From: Rhyzopertha dominica
Taxonomy: Eukaryota > Arthropoda > Insecta > Coleoptera > Bostrichidae
DNA length: 64,000 nt
Assembly (NCBI GenBank): GCA_025024175.1
Contig: QCXZ01000041.1
Span: forward strand, 12,767,786-12,831,785
Direction: 5' to 3'
Shown here piece after piece: positions 1-11,000 of the stretch. Below the pieces are notes generated by a model. The model saw only the letters and a list, made by a program, of their open reading frames with translations, did not search any database and had not been told where the DNA came from. Position numbers and translations under genes: made by a program. Position 1 is the stretch's first letter; every line of letters begins with the position of its first letter.

Positions 1-1560
1 TAACAAATAGCAAAATCTGCGAGTACTATACATAACCAAACACAAACACGTGCACTTTCGTCTTTCATTGTCATGCTGTCATTTGTCATTGGTTACGGGC
101 ATGTCCGTCAGCTGATTGCCTTTCCCTGTTGTCAAACGTTCGACCAGTACATACGTCATGATGACGTATGTACTGGCCGCGTTTAAAAAGGGGCGTTGTC
201 TCCCGCCAATTTACAATAATTTTTTTAGGGCATTAAAACTCCACAGACGAAAGAAATATTTTGGAATTAGCATTAGCATACCTTTAGCTTCACAAAACAT
301 ATTTTTCCAGAAAAGCGTCTTATACCCCATTACATAAAAGTTAAAGCAGCAATATACTGAAACCTTATTTTGTATCAAGCTTAATATAAAAAAGATAATG
401 ATAATGAAGTGAAGACTACTGTTACAAGAACTCTTACACACTCAATTTCTTGTAATATTCAATTAAACTATATCAAAGATGTACAAAACTGTTGGAAATC
501 ATAGAACAATTAATTACATTATATCGCCGTTCCCTAGGTTCATAGGATATGGGATTTCCTTTATCTTATATTTTTTTGATTAAAGCACAATATTTTTTAT
601 ATAGTATTGTCAATTTTGTTAGGAAACATTTCCCCACAGACATGTAAAACAATAACTCGTTCACGTTGGCTATGCTAATTAGAGTTGTAGATTCCGTGGT
701 TTTAGCAAAAAGAGGCACATTCCATAAAGGCGTTTTTTTAATAAACCGATATCATCTCACACCAAGTGATTTTATGGATGAATAGGGTTTCTTGATCGAT
801 TACTTGTTTATGATGCTTCACATACAACTATTTTAATAGAGCTGTTCTTTTTAGAAAATATGTAATTAAAATGTAATATTGCTACGGGCAGAATGCATGT
901 GTACTTCATGCACCTTATACATATATATTGATATGTCCGTAATTAATTTTCAGTTTATCCTGCAGTTCATTTGGCCTGTCCGTGAAAGCAGATGTATGCA
1001 GACATAGACTAGAAACTGGAGATATTAGTACCAGTTTAAAAAATATGATAATATAATAAGATAACCCGAATTAAGAACACCTTCAGCTTTTTGTACAGCT
1101 ACACCTACAGGCAACAGTTGCTTCCAAAAAGTTAAAAATCTTTTTTAACCTGATTCGTATTTTATACGCCACACAGCGTGAACAAATCAAGTGGACTGCT
1201 TTCTGCGCGATCAGCTGAATGCTCCGGCGTGTGGAAATATTAATTTGAATCGCCAATAGACAGCCGCCTTGTTAAGATGTTTTAAAAGAACATAACGGCC
1301 GTTTATAAATGGGGTAACACTATGAAATACAGTACTATCCATTCCACGATACACAAACACGGTATGTCAGTAATTGAAAAGATGCGACCAGTTCTGCGCA
1401 TTACGTCACATTCAAGCTTTCAAGTGCCGCAGCAGGTGCCTGTATCGTGATCTTCTGCGATTGAGAGGCGTTTAGCGGTTGTAAAAAAGTTTATTTTCGT
1501 TATTTTTGTGGTGTGTTTCANTTGTGCTGTTAGTTGTTGATTATTTGACGTTACCCATAT
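1..1560. other. Unassigned AT-rich intronic sequence
   Basis: No coding motif or transposon end was recognised apart from one hairpin at 144-176. A somewhat GC-richer patch at about 1380-1480 looks like single-copy sequence or the 5' leader of the THAP-like fragment that follows. Confidence 0.4.
144..176. repeat. Perfect 15-bp hairpin
   Basis: CCAGTACATACGTCA is followed by a 3-nt spacer and its exact reverse complement. Flanking bases do not extend the pairing. It may be the centre of a small MITE, but no wider inverted repeat was seen. Confidence 0.7.
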
Positions 1561-1566
1561 ACAATT

Positions 1567-1672
1567 ATGATGCCTAAAAGTGTTGAGGCCACGTGTATAA
1601 ACTCTAAGAGGACTACAAAAGGAGCTGTTATAAAATATTTCTGTTTTCTTGCCGAAGACAAGACAAAATAAT
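1567..1672 (+). pseudogene. THAP-type zinc finger fragment (N-terminus)
   Basis: An ATG at about 1567 opens a short reading frame beginning MMPKSVEATCINSKRTTKG and running through IKYFCFLAEDKTK before a stop. This resembles the start of THAP domains, which bind DNA through a C2CH zinc site and are common in insect transposon-derived proteins: an initial Met-Pro-Lys, paired cysteines, then Y-F-x-F-P and a charged turn. Here only one cysteine of the first pair remains and the frame breaks before the C-H half, so the piece cannot fold as a zinc finger. No second half was found downstream. The alternative is a chance short ORF. The assignment rests on one short motif. Confidence 0.35.
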
Positions 1673-2438
1673 TGTGTTAATTTGGATCATTATGGTAGAT
1701 GGCATTAGTAGTGTCTACCTAAGCCGAAATCAGTGGCGTTTTATCGGGCCATTATGTGGTTTTCGTTTAATTTTTAAGTAGTCGTTAAAGAGCCGTTTTA
1801 AGTTCAAGACGTAAGAGTGAAGGTGTCCGTTNTTGTAGTTNTTACGCCGTCCCTTACCACCCTTNCTTCTCCCGTACGATCCCGTTGTGTATGGGAAGTA
1901 TGAGGAGCGATAATAAAAGGTAGCTTTATTTTTAATTACTATCTATAACGCCTCTAGCCGCTACATACATATACAACTTTGTTAAATAGTTGGTTCTAAC
2001 ACAATACATAGATAATGTAGTTCACTCTCGAAACATAATTACGTTTTTTTTTATTTATTGATATACCCCATATCTGACCTCGCATTTTTATAGGCAACGT
2101 TATTTTTTTGTAATAGAAGCAGATCCCGTAAAAAGATTTCTTTTTGTCGTAAAGTCCAAAACAAAAAAGTTCTCCTGTCAGCTGCATCGTTGGAATGTGT
2201 TTACTTAGAACTAACCTGATAATACTTTTATTCCTGTTGATGTTAGGTTTCAAAAATCAGTTTGATAGTGAAGTGAAATGCGCAAAATAGCATACAGTAA
2301 ATTATTACAAAACTATTTCTAAGTTCTGCATGTGGGTGTAGGCGCGATAAAGGTACTTGTACAAAGAACAGAAAGTACAAAGAACATTTTGTTCAAAAAT
2401 GAGCTTTCTGGCTACATTTTCAACGAAGATGAAGAGAT
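1673..2438. other. Unassigned sequence with assembly ambiguities
   Basis: Several N bases (around 1831-1865) and no recognisable motif. The open stretch at 1996-2253 on the minus strand is low-complexity lysine/isoleucine-rich translation without domain features. Confidence 0.3.
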
Positions 2439-3100
2439 TTAAGTCAAAATAGCATGTACACTCATTCTAATATGCGGATTTATGCTCGAGAGTGACGTCA
2501 CAACTGTACGAGGAGAGCTGCGAATATGCGCAATGGCATACCGCGTATTTGTGCATCGTGGTCCATTCCGGATGTAAAAAGGCTGGTTGCCTAAGTGTTT
2601 CTTTGTGGTTATCCCATGACCAGTGGCGCACCGAAAATCATTAAATTTATAACAGGAACATNGACGTGATCTCACGAACTCGAAATTACAACCCATTGAA
2701 CGCCTACTGCTACGAGCAGAGATTAAAATTAAACAAAGACACATACACAACATCCCCGTGGAATGTTCCTGTACTCATTGATAATTCTTTGTTGTAAATC
2801 TGCAACGATTGTAGTCGTGGTTCGTAAACTACGGATTTTAAAGGACCCCAAAAAATCCAAAACGGTCAGATCGGTTGATCGTGGTGGGCATTAGATTGTC
2901 CTATGCCTACCAATACAATGATCAGGAAATTTTGGATTTGTTCTATTCAACATCCTGTCATCAGGTGTTCCAGTCCACACATTCAGTTTCTGAGGAACTT
3001 GCTTATTACCTTTTCGAAAACTATGTAGATTTTCAAAATTCCAGTAGCGAGCGTTATGCTTATTCACACGGCCATTCAGGCTGAAATAGATATCGCTCAT
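2439..3100 (-). pseudogene. Decayed Tc1/mariner-type DDE transposase
   Basis: Cut-and-paste transposase relic read from 3100 down to about 2640. The first block contains FSLNGRVNKHNARYW and VPQKLNVWTG, which correspond to the region after the first catalytic Asp (usual form F-S-D-E-A-x-F-x-L-N-G-x-V-N). A second block near 2880-2830 reads RSTDLTVLDFF, the usual S-P-D-L-T-P-L-D-F-F motif with the third catalytic Asp. The last block (2753 to about 2670) ends in MGCNFEFV, matching the family's C-terminal G-G-H-F-E-F. The blocks lie in different frames with internal stops, and the segment carrying the second catalytic Asp is missing or unrecognisable, so it is dead. The 5' half is absent. The remaining open frame down to 2439 looks like 3' untranslated element sequence. 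No terminal repeats were found. Confidence 0.7.
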
Positions 3101-4052
3101 TAGATTTGGATTACTTTAATTATTTCCGTCATGACTACTTCTCATTGTGTATATAGTGATCAATATTTCAAATCAGCCTAAAGTTGCTGTTTTTTATCAC
3201 TAGCGACTGATTACATAGGTCGTTATCAAAAATTCAATTTTATGCTGAAACCCACGTAAATTTTACAACAGGCTATTTACGAAAAGTAATTAAGATGCAA
3301 ATGCACCACTGCCAACGCTAAGAGGGTGTCACAGTATATCATAACAACACGTTCTCATGCGGCCAACGTATGTGCCATTCATCTTCGCTACAGCGCGACT
3401 GTAGTGGCAATACTGGTATGTTTAATTAAAATTGCATAGCATAAGTCATACTGTTAGAGAATTTCCAAGTCGTAGCGACACAACGCAGTGCGACTTGATT
3501 TCCCAGAGGAGGGGATTGAAATGTGCTTTATCAGGATAACTCGAGACAACGAGATTATGAGCTTTATTACAAAGTTTAGCTTTTTGAGGGGTTGCGTTTA
3601 TGCGCGTTGTTTGATTTACCCGTAAGCCGTCCCACAAAAAAACTAAATTATTAATCTCATCAGACTGTGGAGAATTCGCTGTTTTACACATGGTACACAT
3701 ATCCTCTTTTAATATGTACATATGTATATCCACGTAAAATTCTTATGACATATGGCTAAAATCCCGGTCATAACAAATATGTGTTTAAAACCTTACTGTT
3801 ACTATTAATAGATATATCGTAAGTCCATGATTTTAAAAACTGCTAAAAAGGCCAAACTTTGAAGGTGAGCAAAGATTGTTTTTGGCTATAAGATTTCAGA
3901 TATGTCCAAAAGTGCTGATAAGACCTAGAAACACTAGTAATATTTTTTAATTACTCGTATGGGCTTAATTTCAAGTTCCTTTAGACTATCCTAAGATTAT
4001 CAAATACCATATTCTAGTTGGTTTAGATGTAATTTATTTATTTACGGGCGTA
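3101..4052. other. Unassigned intronic sequence
   Basis: No motif recognised on either strand. The open frame at 3446-3733 (minus) has no domain feature. This would be the expected place for the missing 5' half of the transposase above, but nothing recognisable is there. Confidence 0.3.
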
Positions 4053-4054
4053 TA

Positions 4055-5836
4055 CAGGGTGATTAATTAAGGCTTGGAAACTAGTCGTGCTAGAATCTTC
4101 CAGTAAAATTTTTTGAACAAATGGGCCACCCAGATTTCATTTAAAATCTTTTGAAGTGCGTAACTTTGCCGCTACGTGACGCATTTAATATGACATATCA
4201 AAGAAAAGTTGCTTTCTCCAAAAAGTTGATTTAGAATAAACTCATTGCAATCTATGTTTATTTCTTAATAAATTTTGTTCCAACATTTTTTTCTAGTTGC
4301 TATGACAACGACGATAGGAGGGATAGAAGTTTCAAATCTTCAAAATGGCATACCTCAAGTATGGTTCAACCAAGTTTAACGAGTGATGGCTAGTTTTAAA
4401 GTGAATTTTATGCGTTACAATACAATCATAAATAATTTATTGCAACTGTTTGACAATAGAGGGCGTTAGTTATAAAATTTTTCTATTTGTTCAAATATCT
4501 TAAAAAATGAAATGCAGCCCTATAAACTTTTTTATTAGTTGTTATTGCTCATTAATAAAGCAAGATAAATTTGGAAACTGGAAGTCGATATCTTTCTTGG
4601 TCTGTTGGTTATAGTAAAAAAACTGCGAATCCGTCTTTGCGTTCAGCTGTTTTTTTCATTGGAATAAAATGCGGTTACATTAAAAAAAAGACTTTTACTC
4701 ATAAATTACGACTTATTAGGTTAGGTTAGACGGTGATTTGCCAGCAGCGGTGGACATTTTGATCAATAATTATTTTTCGCCACCTAAAATTACGGAGACT
4801 CATATTTTCCTTATTTTTTAGTTATAGCCTTAAGCGAAATGTCAAATTGAAGGTCTTTTTTTAACTCTTTAAAAATTGCATAGTGAGTGTCCAAAAAATA
4901 TTTGCCGATGATATTTTACAAATAAATTGTTTTTGTTGCTTTTTATCTTACCTCGTATAATAAATATTGCTTTATACTTGCTGGATGCCGATTTTTGTCT
5001 TCTTTAATTTGTGTCATTATCATGTATGCCTCATTTTTACTACTTGTCAATGTAAAACAAGAAACTCTCATGGTCGCCGTTTTCTATTTTTATAAATTCT
5101 GTACCTAACCGTTAGCCGTCAGTCAGAATTTGGTATTAAATTTTTTATATTGGAAACACTAGAGATAAGGCGTTATTTATGCGTAGACTCATGACCTTTG
5201 TTTAATATAACCTAATTTTATTTCAATTAAAAAAAATAGCTGAACCAAACGACGAATTTGAAGTTTATTTACTATAACTAATAAACGGAAAAGGATATCG
5301 GCCTCCGGTTTTTAAATTTATCTATAACAACCAGCAAAAAAGTCTATAGGTTTGCTTTTGATTTTTTAAAGATATTTGAACAAATATAAAAATTTTACAA
5401 TTAACAGTTGCATAAAATTATAAGTTATTTATGATTATATTGAAAACCATAAAATTCACTTTAAAACTAGTCATCACTCGTTAAATTCGGTTGAACCACA
5501 CTTGAATTATGCTATTTTGAAGATTTGAAACTTTTATCCCTCCTATTGTCGTTGCCATAGCAACTACAAAAAAATTTTCAAACAAAATTTATTAAGACAT
5601 AAACATAGATTGTAATGAGTTTATTTTAGACCAATATTGTATTGCAACTTTTTGCAGAAAGCAACTATTCTTTGATATGTCATATTAAATGCGCCACCTA
5701 GCGGCAAAGTTACGAACTTCAAAATATTTTAAATGAAATCTGTGTGGCCTCATTTGTTCAAAAAAAATTACCGCAAGATTCTAGCACGCTTAGTTTCCAA
5801 GATACAGCCCCTGTCCAGTCTTAATTGATCACCTTG
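4055..5836. mobile_element. Long-TIR (foldback) DNA element, non-autonomous
   Basis: The left end CAGGGTGATTAATTAAGG and the right end (reverse complement CAAGGTGATCAATTAAGAC) are flanked by TA on each side, the target preference of Tc1/mariner-type elements. The inverted arms are about 650-700 bp each (4055 to about 4750, about 5120 to 5836), diverged by roughly a tenth to a fifth with indels. The right arm has about 18 bp more than the left near the tip. No coding sequence is present. The centre (4779-5095) belongs to a different family, the one forming the palindrome at 22466-23485. The tip matches the 5' tip of the transposase-bearing element at 58360, so that family may have mobilised it. 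Confidence 0.8.
4779..5095 (+). repeat. Diverged copy of the 22.5-kb palindrome arm
   Basis: Aligns with 22475-22800 in the same orientation. Shared blocks include GTATAATAAATATTGCTT and GGATGCCGA, followed by TTTTGTCTTCTT in both copies. It occupies the centre of the long-TIR element, as an insertion or as the original core. Confidence 0.75.
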
Positions 5837-5839
5837 TAT

Positions 5840-6867
5840 ATTATATCTGGGCTCCACACACATATATTATAAAGTAAAGGTGCTAGGGTAGCAGTCAGGA
5901 TTAGTTGTTGTGAATTTCATTGAATACCTTGAATTTTCAGGAGTTTGTTCTTAAAGTATGTCGACGTTCTTATTTTGAGTATTACGTACCGATAACAGTG
6001 ATTAAAGTCTACACATTTCTCATGGAAAATTGCAAACAAAAATCTGGTTGTGCAGTGGACCCCGTCTTAAGTTCTAAGATGAGGTAGGTACTCATTTATG
6101 AAAATTTATGAGATGAACTACTAACTGTTTTCAGTTAACATAGGTATGTGAATGATGATACTTCCTTTTTTGGACACAACAGCTGGTTATTTTTCTATAC
6201 AACCAACACTAAGGTTAGATTAACTGTAGAGTTTAATAATAAATAAATAACAGTTTACCCTATCTATTAATTTTTCAGCAAATTCAATCTAAAGGACATA
6301 CTTATTTCTTCTACAACGGAACAAGAACTCGAAAGATGTTGACAGTAAGTAAAGGACTGTATATTAAAACATCGAAAACAAAGTTCTTCTGAAACTCTCT
6401 GTTAGCATGGAAATCTGAAATTGCTTTTACTGGCAGCGAATCGCTATATAATTGACATAATTTTGCTACAAAGGATATGATGTAGAAATGAAAGTTTTGG
6501 TCGTATTCTATACAACAAGCTTTCATTATTCCTGCTACTCCAGATATAATACGTAGTTGTGATGTCTCGCAGCACGAAAGCAGATAATACCGTTACGTTC
6601 ATTATGACCGGATCATTAAATTAATTATTTCTTCCCTCCGCTAAATTTAAAATACCACCCGACGAAGATATACGCTACGTCCTGATCGCTAATGGAACAA
6701 GAAACATGCATTATTACTGCGAGAAATTTTAAGGGATGCCTTCTCCGGAATATTATAATTAATTATGCATTAAATCACTGCTAAGTAATTTTTTTCAACC
6801 CATAGCCCCTGGGAGTGTTGAAATAAATACCAGAATATAGGAAATGCTCACTGGCAGAAATAAAGCC
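5840..6867. other. Unassigned AT-rich sequence
   Basis: No coding motif, terminal repeat or structured RNA was recognised. Confidence 0.3.
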
Positions 6868-7348
6868 ACATAGTAAATTAGTAGATGAGCAACAGGGTTT
6901 TATTGAAAATTGTTTAACTTGTATAATATTTTTTTGTTAACTATTATGTTTTCAATTACATAGAAAATGATTTTAAAGTTGACTGTATATTTACTGATCT
7001 CATTAAGCTTTTAATCGAGTTAACATTGAAAGACTAGTATTAATACTTCGTAGGGTGGGCACCTTGAATACGATCGTGTTTTTGAGAACGAAAACAGTAC
7101 GTGGCTCCTATCTAGGTCATGTACTATTTCTGTTATTTTTTAATGATGTAGTACGAGTAGCCACTGCCAAACATTACTATTTGTCGCTGACCTTAAAATT
7201 TTCAGAGACTTTTATATACTGTGAATCTAATTTTATTGAAAAATATATAAGTTCCATAGTAAAATGGTGTGAAGTTACTCAGCTAGAATTAAATGTATCT
7301 AAGTGTTCAGCCCAAAGATTTAACTGTAAATTATACATTGTAAACTGA
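6868..7348 (+). pseudogene. Non-LTR retrotransposon RT fragment
   Basis: Fragment of the fingers and palm of a jockey-like reverse transcriptase, which copies element RNA into DNA at a nicked chromosomal target. The first block reads LVDEQQGFIEN (usual x-D-x-Q-H-G-F). The next reads NDFKVDCIFTDLIKLLIEL, corresponding to motif A (V-D-x-I-Y-T-D-F-S-K-A-F-D), where the second Asp has been lost. After a frame break, GSYLGHVLFLLFFNDV matches motif B (P-Q-G-S-x-L-G-P-L-L-F-L-L-F-I-N-D). The end, IVKWCEVTQLELNVSKC, matches the segment after motif C, but the catalytic F-A-D-D itself is not visible. Endonuclease, ORF1 and C-terminus are missing. Clearly dead. Confidence 0.75.
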
Positions 7349-10300
7349 AAAGTCAATCATTGTTTAAGTGTTACTTTACTACCAAATGAGTGAAAATTAT
7401 AATTATTATTAATAAAATCATTTTAGATATTTAAAAATAAGTTACTCGTATTTGTAATAAGATCTTGTTTCAAACCTGAAATCGCGGCCTGTTGCATTTT
7501 AACTCGTTTTAAATTAAAATATTGCATAATACCTATTTGGTCTTCTTATTATAATAACCACATTAACAGAACGGCAAATAAAAGAAAGTTTTAAAAATTT
7601 GGCTTAATTTCATTTCATTCCACGTCATATAATATGGTTGTATGTTAACCTTAAACTTCAATAATATGGATTTTGTCGGTGTTTCTATACAGCGATTCGA
7701 CATAATCTCGAAAATCGTTTGCAACAATATTTATTTAATTCATGCTTTTAATACACATAGTGTTTTCAAATGACAAATATTACTTTGTTCTAGCCATAAA
7801 TAAACATTATAGAACACGTTAGAACTGTCACTATCTTAATTTGCTATTGAACAGATAAATCAGAGTTTGCAGTAGATAAGTAATGTAATTTAAGTCATAT
7901 ACTGCTGTTCTTCAAAATATTCACACATATAACCGTGCAAGTAACGTAATTACTTCTTATTACCGCTTTGGTATTACTCTGTAGAGAAGTTTAAGTTCAG
8001 TTTTCAAGTTGGGTAACATATGTATTATCAAATTCAAAAACACCTGAAAACATTAGCCATTAAAATAACGCGAGAAATCCAGCGAAATTAATGCTAGTTT
8101 TTGCTTCCAAAAACAGAATTAGGCCATCCTACCTTCCTCGAGCACGAGGCAATATTTTACCCACAGAACTCGACACATGTCCAAACATCCCACTCACATA
8201 AATATCCCCATCTTATACGGGAGCTCCGCTGCTTTATATCAGTCTCTGAATTGATGACATCACGTCTAACCTGTTTCAGACTTAGTGATGGGAGAGATTA
8301 ACAATTCAGTTTACTAACGAGTAGTAGTAGTAGTAGTAGTAGTCTTTTTGATGCCTAACTTTTTTATTACAGATGGCTTGATTCGTTCTAAATAAAATAA
8401 GTATAATTATCGGTGGTCAGCAAACAATTTATTCAAAATCAATTACAACTCTCAGGTTGGCATCTTGTAATGATAACTTCATTTTACTAAATACGAAACA
8501 AATCATGATACACTGCTCAAAAAACTAAATATCACATTGGAGTAGTATACTTATTATTCTTTAGAGTTCTAGTTTCAAATATCAAATAAAACCTTGGTTA
8601 TTATTTAGCATATTTGTCATGTATAGGTCAAAATGTAAAAGAAGTCGTAATAACCAAGTGTTCTTAGACCACCTAACACATTGAAAAGAAAACAAGAAGG
8701 TGTAGCTAAATGTAAATGTCACTTTTTGATTAATTTTGTGTGTATAAGCGTAAAATATGTTTTCTATATGAAGTTCAAAGCAAAAGGCGTTGCATTTCTT
8801 GAGGACGGAGTTTTGTGCGTTACGTAGCAAATGCACTCCAAACTAGTCCATCAGTTATTTTCAGACTTTGGCATAGGTCCCACGCAACGCATGGTAAGCA
8901 AACGCATATTGGTCATTTAATCAGTCGAGTTTACCGCCTACTTGATGAATGTTTACAAAAAAAATGCTAAAATTATCGCAGTTTATCAGCAAATAAGAAT
9001 AACTGTAACCTTACTAACAACGATTAACGTAACAGCAGCCTACTAGTTATATTACACCTTGATTAAGTTTCTGCGCTATGCCAGTCATGTTATGTAGTTG
9101 ATTTTAAGTAAATTATTTGTCTCAAAATTGTCCACGAAGCATTTACAAGACCTTTTTTGTTTAGAATTATTTGAAATTTAAATAGTATATTCAGTAAATC
9201 TGTAAAGAAGAACTGAAACTGAAACGTTCAAGAGCGAGCGAAGCCTGCAATGTTGTGAAAACTTAAATTCGCAATTCAAGTTAAGTTTCCCGCGTCCTAT
9301 TAGCTGACCGTGGCGGCTGTCATATTGCATTGATGGTGCGGTAAACCCTTGAATTATTTTCGCTAAATTTCAAACAAAGTTGTAAAGTTTTTGAATATAA
9401 GAGATGTGTGTGATTATTTGAATTTTTCACCGCGATCTAAAGTTTTAAAGAAGACAATGCGATGTTTACTTACATTTAATAATGCTTACGCTTGCACCGA
9501 CATTACGATAGCTTTTTGGGCAAAGCGCTATTAAATGCCGATCATTTAATCAGTGCGACATAAGGAAGAATGATACCGGAGTGATAGTGTTTATGTTTAA
9601 GTTGGCATGGTCAGGAAATCCGCAGTAATTCTCAGACATAGATAATTTAAAGGCAGCAAAACATAGTAGTTATTTCACATGTAATATGCACTTACAAGGC
9701 AGTATTTGAAGGGAAAAGCAAGCACATTACGCCTGCCCTGCTATTTTGCAATGGGTTATTTTGAATAGTTCCAATTACAATAAACACTTTTGACTTATTC
9801 TTTTTACTATCTAAAAGCTGTAAAACACGACCAAAGACATCCACGTGCGTGCTGGCAAGCTATGTACGCTCACTTAGAATAGTAAGTTGTCAAGAACGGC
9901 ATCAGGGTTCGTGTTGCTTAGCTAGAATCGCGAATTATTAAGCGCGCTGGAGTAATGGTTTAGATTGAAGTATCCTTCAACTTTCACAGACGACAGGGCT
10001 GAACTGAAGTTTATCGAAAATGACATTCAAATAAAAGCCAGTAACTACATCTGATATAACAAAAAAAAAACACAAGCCTGTTCAAAGGGAATTTATTTAA
10101 TTTGTTCTCAAACTAATAAGTGATTTTTCTAAGAAAAGGCTTGTACTGAACCCTGCAAACTGATTAATTAGTTAAAGCCTGATATGGTGAATGAATGGAC
10201 GGGAGAATCTGATGCGATAAATCAATTCTTCCAGCGTCTGAAAACCTGTATAAATGCTAATGAATGAACATTTGGAAACAACTTAATGTTATGTTGTTAC

Positions 10301-10700
10301 CGAAACGTATCATCTCTATTTAGCATACATTAATTAGCACGCCTGAAGGTCCCCAGCAGTTTTAGCTCAAGAGAAAAATCATGAGTGTGTGTCGATGTTA
10401 GCTACATCTAATCTAGACTGCAAGACACACAAAAACAGCGGCTTCAGAGCAGCAACTCACTTGAGATATCTTTCGACCTGTTTCTCCAAAAACTAGTACC
10501 TTATTGAATTTGCCGCCTGCTCATCCTAATTTACTCGAAATGTGTGATTCTGGTAGTCCAATATTGACACAGAGCTCTTCCTGTCTTTCTCAGCAAAGCG
10601 AGCGTTTTGATGCCATTATTTTTTTCAACTTGTACAGTCTAATTTAAAGGTTATTTAACCTTCCCCATTCCTTGTTTGTGTCCTAGTAATAAGTTTAAAG
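7349..10700. other. Unassigned AT-rich intron with a trinucleotide run
   Basis: The only clear structure is an (AGT)n microsatellite at about 8321-8342. Open frames here are short, with no recognised domain. Confidence 0.35.
8321..8342 (+). repeat. (AGT)n microsatellite
   Basis: About seven uninterrupted AGT units. Simple sequence. Confidence 0.9.
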
Positions 10701-11000
10701 TACAATCAACCTCGTTACGGTCCGAACCCTTCGGGCTTTTTATCTGCAAACGGATCGGTCCAGTCAAATTAGATCTCTAGTGGAACTTGGATACGAGTGG
10801 ATATTGATCACAGCGGTATCCGGAAGTTTGCATGTCCCGAGTAAAATTCATCGTTCCATTCGACCAAGGGCTCGTTTATTAGGAAATCGGCTGACAAGAC
10901 GAAGTGGATTCCACCGGCGCGTTGGGGCAAATTGCCCCTGAATTGGCTGCTCGTGAAGTTTTGCGGCATTTATGCAAATACCGGTTAGTGATGTGTAACG
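10700..11000. other. GC-richer single-copy island, possible enhancer
   Basis: This stretch is visibly less AT-rich than its surroundings, matches no other part of the window, and contains an octamer-type ATGCAAAT at about 10974-10981. No exon-like frame with good splice sites was seen. A conserved non-coding element in the receptor intron is possible but is only inferred from composition. Confidence 0.2.
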
